37,930 nucleotides of DNA from Phenylobacterium sp. (GTDB lineage Bacteria; Pseudomonadota; Alphaproteobacteria; Caulobacterales; Caulobacteraceae), in NCBI RefSeq assembly GCF_030654915.1, contig NZ_JAURWM010000079.1, forward strand, positions 1 through 37,930, written 5' to 3'. A program made the translations under genes and the position numbers. The notes beneath the pieces were generated by a model. That model did no database searches. It saw only the letters and a list, made by a program, of their open reading frames with translations, and was not told the DNA's origin. This document shows, piece by piece, positions 33,147-37,930 of this stretch (the first letter of the stretch is position 1; every line of letters starts with the position of its first letter).

Positions 33147-33863
33147 CTAGCCGCCGGTGGCTTGCCGCTGCAGGACGCACAGCTCGCTGATGCCCTTGCG
33201 GGCCAGCGAGAACAGGCCGTCGAACTCTTCCTGGCTGAAGCCGCGCTTCTCGCCGGTGGCCTGGACCTCGACGATCGAACTCTTGCCGGTCAGCACGAAG
33301 TTGGCGTCGGCCTCGGCGTTGGAATCCTCTTCGTACTCCAGGTCCAGCACCGGCACGCCCTTGAAGATGCCGCAGGAGATGGCGGCGACTTGGTCGAGGA
33401 TCGGGTCGGTGGTGATCAGACCCTCTTCCATCAGGTACTTGGTCGCCATGCGCAGGGCGACCCAGGCGCCGGTGATGGCGGCGGTGCGCGTGCCGCCGTC
33501 GGCCTGGATGACGTCGCAGTCGAGCGAGATCTGGCGCTCGCCCAGCGCGACCGGATCGACCACGGCGCGCAGCGAGCGGCCGATCAGGCGCTGAATTTCC
33601 TGGGTGCGGCCCGACTGCTTGCCTTCCGAGGCTTCGCGGCGGCCGCGGGTGTGGGTCGCGCGCGGCAGCATGCCGTATTCCGCCGTCACCCAGCCCTGGC
33701 CTCGGCCGCGCATGAAGCCGGGCACCCGGTCCTCGACGCTGGCGGTGATCAGCACCTTGGTGTGGCCGAACGTCGCCAGGCAGGAGCCTTCGGCATAGCG
33801 ATTGACGCCGGTTTCAAGGGTCACGAGGCGGAGCTGGTCGACGGCACGTTCTGAGGGGCGCAT
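33147..33863 (-). CDS. rph: Ribonuclease PH
   Basis: Phosphate-dependent 3' exoribonuclease that trims the 3' end of tRNA precursors. The 238-residue length is standard. Signatures: the N-terminal [94 protein letters not shown] and [17 protein letters not shown]. It is divergent from hrcA, with 99 bases between the starts, an arrangement common in alphaproteobacteria next to hrcA-grpE. Confidence 0.97.
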   Translation of the reverse strand: MRPSERAVDQLRLVTLETGVNRYAEGSCLATFGHTKVLITASVEDRVPGFMRGRGQGWVTAEYGMLPRATHTRGRREASEGKQSGRTQEIQRLIGRSLRAVVDPVALGERQISLDCDVIQADGGTRTAAITGAWVALRMATKYLMEEGLITTDPILDQVAAISCGIFKGVPVLDLEYEEDSNAEADANFVLTGKSSIVEVQATGEKRGFSQEEFDGLFSLARKGISELCVLQRQATGG

Positions 33864-33933
33864 TGGGAAACCTTGGCGTTGGGTCTGGCGTCTTGCGCCG
33901 GCGGGCTTATCCTAGATCAAAGAGGTTCAGTCC

Positions 33934-33966
33934 ATGGCTCTGACCGAGCGCCGTCCCCTGTCGTGA
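33934..33966 (+). CDS. Ten-residue upstream ORF overlapping the hrcA start
   Basis: ATG at 33934 follows AGAGG by about eight bases and encodes [10 protein letters not shown] before a TGA whose bases overlap the GTG start of hrcA (GTGA at 33963-33966). The layout is that of translational coupling. It could instead be the original N-terminus of HrcA displaced by a frameshift. Confidence 0.35.
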   Translation: MALTERRPLS

Positions 33967-35030
33967 CCACACCGCTGCTTTTCCCCGGCCCGTCGCTCGC
34001 CGAGTTGGACGAACGCGCCCGCGAGATCTTCCGCCGCGTGGTGGAGGGCTATCTGGAGACCGGCGAGCCGGTCGGCTCGCGCACCCTGTCCAAGGGCGGC
34101 GTCCATCTGTCCTCCGCCTCGATCCGCAACACCATGCAGGACCTGACTCAGCTGGGTCTGCTGGGCGCGCCGCATGTCAGCGCCGGACGAATACCGACCC
34201 ATGCGGGCTTGCGGCTGTTCGTCGACGGCCTGCTGGAAGTCGGCGACATCGCCGAGGACGATCGCCGCGCCATCGAGACGCGGCTGTCGGCCAAGGGGCG
34301 CAACTTCGAAGAGGCGCTCAACGAGGCTACGGCTATTCTGTCTGGCTTGGCGGGCGGCGCGGGCGTCGTCGTCAGCCCGGTGCGCGACGCCGGCGTCAAG
34401 CATGTGGAGTTCGTCTCGCTGTCGGCCGAGCAGGCCCTGGCGGTGATGGTCTTCGAGGACGGCGTCGTCGAGAACCGGCTGATGAAGCTGGCCGCCGGGG
34501 TCACGCCCTCGTCCCTGCAGGAAGCGTCCAACTTCATGAACGCTCGGCTGCGCGGGCGCACGCTGGGCGAGGCTGGGGCGGAGATCCGCACCGAACTGGA
34601 CGCGGCCCGCCGGCAGCTCAACGAAGCCGCCGCCCGGCTGGTGGAGGACGGCATGGCCGCCTGGGGCGGTGGCGAAGACGCCCAGCGCGCGCTGATCGTC
34701 CGCGGCCGGGCCAACCTGCTGCACGAGCCCGAGACCCTTGATGACCTCGAGCGCGTGCGAATGCTGTTCGACGATCTTGAACAAAAGGAACAGCTTATCG
34801 GTTTGCTGGATGATGTCCGCGAGGCTCAGGGCGTGCGGATCTTCATCGGCGCTGAAACGCGACTCTTTTCCCTTTCGGGTTCCGCCGTCATCGCCGCGCC
34901 CTATATGACGGGCCGACAAAAGGTGTTGGGCGCGATCGGCGTGATCGGTCCCGCTCGCCTAAACTATGCCCGGGTCATCCCGCTGGTGGACTATACCGCC
35001 CGCGTCCTGTCCCAGGTGACGAACACGTAG
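33963..35030 (+). CDS. hrcA: Heat-inducible transcription repressor HrcA
   Basis: Repressor of chaperonin operons that binds the CIRCE element and is kept active by GroEL. From the GTG at 33963 the protein has 355 residues: an N-terminal winged helix ([59 protein letters not shown]) followed by the HrcA dimerisation and inserted dimerising domains, ending [12 protein letters not shown]. The frame is open to 33873, but the upstream residues have no HrcA character. No CIRCE sequence is visible upstream. grpE follows after eleven bases, forming the usual hrcA-grpE operon. Confidence 0.94.
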   Translation: MTTPLLFPGPSLAELDERAREIFRRVVEGYLETGEPVGSRTLSKGGVHLSSASIRNTMQDLTQLGLLGAPHVSAGRIPTHAGLRLFVDGLLEVGDIAEDDRRAIETRLSAKGRNFEEALNEATAILSGLAGGAGVVVSPVRDAGVKHVEFVSLSAEQALAVMVFEDGVVENRLMKLAAGVTPSSLQEASNFMNARLRGRTLGEAGAEIRTELDAARRQLNEAAARLVEDGMAAWGGGEDAQRALIVRGRANLLHEPETLDDLERVRMLFDDLEQKEQLIGLLDDVREAQGVRIFIGAETRLFSLSGSAVIAAPYMTGRQKVLGAIGVIGPARLNYARVIPLVDYTARVLSQVTNT

Positions 35031-35041
35031 AGGATTAGAAG

Positions 35042-35659
35042 ATGTCCGACGATCAAACGCCGGCCGAAGAGTTCAACGAAATCGCGGACGCCGCGGCCGA
35101 AGAACTGCTGGCCCTGCGCGCCGAGAACCAGGCGCTGAAGGATCAGATCCTGCGGGTCGCCGCCGATGCTGAGAACACCAAGCGCCGCACCGAGCGCGAG
35201 GCCAATGACGCTCGCGCCTACGCCATCCAGAAGTTTGGCCGCGACCTGCTGACCGTCGCCGACACCCTGGCCCGCGCCCTGGCGACTCCGCACGAGAGCG
35301 CCGATCCGGTGCTGAAGAACTTCGTGGTCGGCATGGAAATGACCGAGAAGGCGCTGCAAAACGCCTTCGAAACCAACGGCCTGAAGAAGATCGACCCGGC
35401 CAAGGGCGAGAAGTTCGACCCGCACCAGCATCAGGCCGTGATGGAGCAACCCTCCACCGAGGTCGCCGCCGGAGGCGTCATCCAGGTGCTGCAGCCGGGC
35501 TATGACCTGCTGGGCCGGCTGATCCGCCCGGCCATGGTGGTGGTCGCGGCCAAGGGCTCCACCGGCGAAGGTCCGACCGGCGACGGCTCGAGCGGCGCCA
35601 ACCCCTATGCGGCCAATGACGGCGAAGGCGCCGGCGGCTCCATCGACACCCGCGCTTAA
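35042..35659 (+). CDS. grpE: Nucleotide exchange factor GrpE
   Basis: Releases ADP from DnaK in the Hsp70 cycle. The 205-residue protein has an acidic N-terminal tail, a coiled-coil helix (ELLALRAENQALKDQILRVA, AENTKRRTEREANDARAYA), the core FGRDLLTVADTLARAL, VGMEMTEKALQNAFETNGLK and the C-terminal beta domain QAVMEQPSTEVAAGGVIQVL. A Gly/Ser-rich tail follows. It is cotranscribed with hrcA; HrcA and GrpE together provide negative feedback on heat-shock chaperones. Confidence 0.96.
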   Translation: MSDDQTPAEEFNEIADAAAEELLALRAENQALKDQILRVAADAENTKRRTEREANDARAYAIQKFGRDLLTVADTLARALATPHESADPVLKNFVVGMEMTEKALQNAFETNGLKKIDPAKGEKFDPHQHQAVMEQPSTEVAAGGVIQVLQPGYDLLGRLIRPAMVVVAAKGSTGEGPTGDGSSGANPYAANDGEGAGGSIDTRA

Positions 35660-35663
35660 CGCC

Positions 35664-35909
35664 GTGGTTGATCTCGACACCACCACGGTCACGGTCCGCG
35701 AGGTCGCCGACGTTGTGGCGCTCGTCGCCATTGAGTTGGTCGGCACGGTGTCCAAGGACACCCAGCAGGCCGATGTCCGGCTCGAGGAGCTAGCGGGCCG
35801 GCTGATGGACTATGTCGAGGCCCTTCCCGAGGGCAATCAACGCCTGTTGATGGGCGCCATCGCCGAGACCTTGATGGCGACGGAAGAGGGCTCCTCGCCA
35901 CCCGACTAG
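35664..35909 (+). CDS. Small conserved-looking protein downstream of grpE
   Basis: An 81-residue protein from a GTG four bases after the grpE stop; it has no separate ribosome site, so translation would depend on grpE. The sequence is helical and acidic: VREVADVVALVAIELVGTVS, ADVRLEELAGRLMDYVEALP, NQRLLMGAIAETLMATEE. No signal or membrane segment. The frame remains open upstream into grpE, so the exact start is uncertain. Codon usage is normal. Function unknown. Confidence 0.65.
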   Translation: MVDLDTTTVTVREVADVVALVAIELVGTVSKDTQQADVRLEELAGRLMDYVEALPEGNQRLLMGAIAETLMATEEGSSPPD

Positions 35910-35914
35910 CCAGA

Positions 35915-35949
35915 CCCCCCTCGCCCTGACGAAGTCAGGACGAGGGGGG
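35915..35949 (+). terminator. Long hairpin ending the hrcA-grpE unit
   Basis: CCCCCCTCG pairs with CGAGGGGGG, then a C/A mismatch, then CCTGA with TCAGG around a CGAAG loop. There is no T-run afterwards (CTGACG), so termination may be Rho-assisted or the stem may protect the 3' end. Confidence 0.6.
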
Positions 35950-36034
35950 CTGACGCGCATCTAACGCGTTAGAAAAATTGACCGATTTCGAGCACGAGCG
36001 TAGGCTCCGCCCTAGGTCATAAGGGATCGGAAAC

Positions 36035-37024
36035 GTGCTGGCTGGGTCACAGACTCGCCGACGTGCTCTTGGGCAGTTCGCCGCGGCTGGCGGTGTTCTG
36101 TTGGCGGGCCGCGCTGTCGCCTTCGCCCAGGATCCGATCCCCGCCATTCCGCTCGCGCCGGTCCCGCCCGCGGCTCCGGCGCTTGCCGCCGATCCCGACG
36201 AGCCCCCCACCCAGATCGCGGTCACCCGGGAGCTGTTCGAGCAGGTCACCGCGCCGGTGATGATCAACGGCAAGGGGCCGTTCCGTTTCATGGTGGACAC
36301 CGGAGCCAATGTTTCCTGCGTCTCCGAGAGCCTGGCGGCTTCGCAGGCCCTGCCACGCGGACGCGAACTGATGGTCAATACGATTGTCGGGCGCCGTGCT
36401 CGGCCCAGCGTGATGATCGATCGACTCGATATCGGCACGCGCAGCCGCAAGAACGTCGAGGCGCCGGTGCTGCCGATGGGCGGGTTCGACATTGACGGCG
36501 TGCTGGGGATCGATTGGCTGAAGGGCCAGCGGTTGGTGTTCAGCTTCGCTGGGAACACCCTCGAGATCACGAAATCGCGCCACGAGAACAGCGGCCACAA
36601 CCGGGTGGTGGTCCCGGCCCGCCGCAAGTCGGGGCAGCTCACCATCGTCGACGCCGACATCAGTGGCCGGAAGATCAGCGCCATGATCGATTCCGGCTCG
36701 CAGTACTCGCTCGGCAACACCGCCTTGCGCAAGCTGATCGAACGGATCGACCCGACCGCTCGCCAGAACGTCGTCAATGTCAGGATGATCTCCATCGCCG
36801 GGGAGTCCTTCCATGGCGAGCAGCTCGCCTTGCCGTTCATCCGGCTAGGGGGGCTGACGCTCGGCAATGTTCCGGTGGTCTTCACCGACATGCCGATCTT
36901 CAAGCTCTGGGACCTGCACGACACCCCGACCATCATGCTCGGCATCGATCTGCTGACCCAGTTCACGACCGTCGCCGTCGACTTCGGACGTTCCGCGGTG
37001 CGCTTCGACATAGCATCTGGCTGA
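36035..37024 (+). CDS. Exported protein with two retropepsin-like Asp motifs
   Basis: A 329-residue protein with a Tat-like signal (QTRRRALGQFAAAGGVLLAG, then AVAFAQ) and a Pro/Ala-rich linker. Two aspartic-protease half motifs follow: FMVDTGANVSC near residue 86 and MIDSGSQYSL near 217, each with a downstream hydrophobic-Gly stretch (DGVLGIDWL; IMLGIDLL). So the molecule carries a complete pair on one chain, like pepsin, although each half is of retropepsin type. The GTG at 36035 is preceded by AAGGGATCGG. It lies upstream of dnaN with its own spacer. Substrate unknown; catalytic activity is predicted from motifs only. Confidence 0.8.
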   Translation: MLAGSQTRRRALGQFAAAGGVLLAGRAVAFAQDPIPAIPLAPVPPAAPALAADPDEPPTQIAVTRELFEQVTAPVMINGKGPFRFMVDTGANVSCVSESLAASQALPRGRELMVNTIVGRRARPSVMIDRLDIGTRSRKNVEAPVLPMGGFDIDGVLGIDWLKGQRLVFSFAGNTLEITKSRHENSGHNRVVVPARRKSGQLTIVDADISGRKISAMIDSGSQYSLGNTALRKLIERIDPTARQNVVNVRMISIAGESFHGEQLALPFIRLGGLTLGNVPVVFTDMPIFKLWDLHDTPTIMLGIDLLTQFTTVAVDFGRSAVRFDIASG

Positions 37025-37149
37025 TCATCCCCTATCAGTTGCCGACAGCCCCTTTCCCGCGCCGGGATTTTGGCTAATGTCGCAAGTCCCTCCAGCGTTG
37101 GGGGCGACGACGCATAGATGCGTCGGCGCATGGAGATTCGGACGAGACC
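37025..37149 (+). promoter_or_regulatory. dnaN upstream region with palindrome and GANTC site
   Basis: A perfect inverted repeat CGACGCAT-AG-ATGCGTCG lies at 37108-37125, and a GATTC (GANTC, the CcrM methylation target of Caulobacter) lies at 37135-37139, ten bases before the dnaN ATG. A weak promoter candidate is TTTCCC-N16-TAATGT ending near 37080. The palindrome falls in the predicted untranslated leader. Confidence 0.5.
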
Positions 37150-37930
37150 ATGAAGCTTACGATCGAACGGGCGGCGCTGATGAAGGCGCTGGGGCATGTG
37201 CAGAGCGCCGTCGAACGCCGCAACACCATCCCGATCCTGTCCAATGTGCTGCTGTCGGCGGAACGTGACCGGCTGACCTTCTCAGCCACCGACCTCGACA
37301 TGGAAATCATCGACGAGGCCCTGGCCCAGGTTGATCAGCCTGGTCAGATCACCGCGCCGGCCCACACCCTCTACGAAATCGTCCGCAAGCTGCCAGAGGG
37401 GGCCGACGTCTCCTTGAGCTTCACGGGCGAGGATCCGCGCTTGACGGTCGCGGCCGGCCGTTCGCGCTTCAACCTGCCGGTGCTGCCGGCCGGCGACTTC
37501 CCGGTGATGTCGTCCGACGGCCTCTCGGCCGCGATCGCCGTCGATGTCGGCGACCTGATCCGGCTGATCGACAAGACCCGGTTCGCGATCTCCACCGAGG
37601 AGACCCGCTATTATCTGAACGGCCTCTATCTCCACACCGTGGTCGACAACGGTGTCCAGAAGTTGCGCGCCGTGGCCACCGACGGTCACCGCCTGGCGCT
37701 CGCCGAGATGCCCGCGCCGGAAGGTTCGGCCGGGACGCCCGGCGTGATCGTGCCGCGCAAAACCATCGGCGAGATCCGCCGCCTGCTGGATGACGCCGGT
37801 GAATCGGTGGACCTGCAGGTCAGCCCGCAGAAGCTGCGGCTTGATTTCGGCGGCGCGGCCCTGACCTCCAAGGTCATCGACGGCAACTTCCCCGACTACA
37901 GCCGCGTCATCCCCAAGGGCAACGAGCGGG
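37150..37930 (+). CDS. dnaN: DNA polymerase III beta subunit (sliding clamp), 3'-truncated
   Basis: Ring-shaped clamp that tethers DNA polymerase III. The visible 260 codons cover domain one (MKLTIERAALMKALGHVQSA, RRNTIPILSNVLLSA, TDLDMEI) and most of domain two (DLIRLIDKTRFAISTEETRYYLNG, RAVATDGHRLALAEM) to the start of domain three, KVIDGNFPDYSRVIPKGNER. The window ends inside the gene; about 110 residues are missing. The ATG at 37150 is the standard family start. dnaN here is not next to dnaA within the window. Confidence 0.96.
   Translation, partial: MKLTIERAALMKALGHVQSAVERRNTIPILSNVLLSAERDRLTFSATDLDMEIIDEALAQVDQPGQITAPAHTLYEIVRKLPEGADVSLSFTGEDPRLTVAAGRSRFNLPVLPAGDFPVMSSDGLSAAIAVDVGDLIRLIDKTRFAISTEETRYYLNGLYLHTVVDNGVQKLRAVATDGHRLALAEMPAPEGSAGTPGVIVPRKTIGEIRRLLDDAGESVDLQVSPQKLRLDFGGAALTSKVIDGNFPDYSRVIPKGNER

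Noticed and set aside
33864..33962. Search for a CIRCE element upstream of hrcA
   Set aside because: No TTAGCACTC/GAGTGCTAA pair is present; hrcA does not appear to be under direct CIRCE control here.

Overview
The window looks like a chromosomal segment of a high-GC alphaproteobacterium of the Caulobacter/Phenylobacterium type (Caulobacteraceae). The grounds are the strong GC bias at third codon positions, many GTG/TTG starts, GTGA/ATGA/TTGA start-stop overlaps, a near-consensus CtrA box, a GANTC site in front of dnaN, and a soluble hybrid kinase that closely matches ShkA, the c-di-GMP-controlled kinase known from Caulobacter. This placement is inferred from protein and motif recognition; no search was run. 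I see no tRNA, rRNA, CRISPR array, prophage, integrase or insertion sequence.

Layout. 1-8.6 kb (+): the infB-rbfA-truB-rpsO-pnp translation/RNA-decay block. infB has lost its 5' end at the window edge. A terminator and three unrelated genes (lipocalin lipoprotein, DUF2939-like lipoprotein, dienelactone-hydrolase-like protein) separate infB from rbfA. pnp has a structured leader. 8.6-15.6 kb: an SRAP/YedK-type DNA-protein crosslink protein, a PAS hybrid histidine kinase, two SDR oxidoreductases, a YkvA-like protein, an EamA exporter and a quinone-oxidoreductase-like MDR. 15.6-18.3 kb (+): rlmN with a clear sigma-70-type promoter, a DUF350 membrane protein and a trypsin-like protease with an altered triad. 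18.3-22.6 kb (-): an XRE regulator overlapping a P-loop kinase-like gene, then shkA and ampG. 22.7-24.5 kb: an irregular patch with a LuxR-type HTH gene that has a second, better-looking reading frame inside it, a CtrA-like box, and two small unknown genes.

24.5-31.5 kb (-): uspA-like gene, comM, gshB, and the housekeeping series rdgB-hemW-rsmI-yraN-sirB1. 31.5-33.1 kb: a large AT-rich palindrome, a DUF2975/HTH gene pair, a 360-base stretch without a clear long gene, and a compact unit encoding a 35-residue protein with its own promoter, a palindrome at the predicted transcription start, a strong ribosome site, two 3' stem-loops and a terminator. 33.1-35.9 kb: rph (-), then hrcA-grpE and an 81-residue protein (+). 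36-37.9 kb: an exported protein with two retropepsin-like Asp motifs, then the first two thirds of dnaN, preceded by an 8-2-8 palindrome and a GANTC site.

Most genes are housekeeping: translation initiation, ribosome maturation, rRNA/tRNA modification, RNA turnover, heat-shock control, peptidoglycan recycling, glutathione synthesis and replication. The places that merit a second look are the 35-residue gene unit (32882-33136), the XRE/P-loop pair (21586-22619), the LuxR locus with two frames (22725-23534), the AT-rich palindrome (31606-31643) and the 10-codon ORF overlapping the hrcA start (33934-33966).
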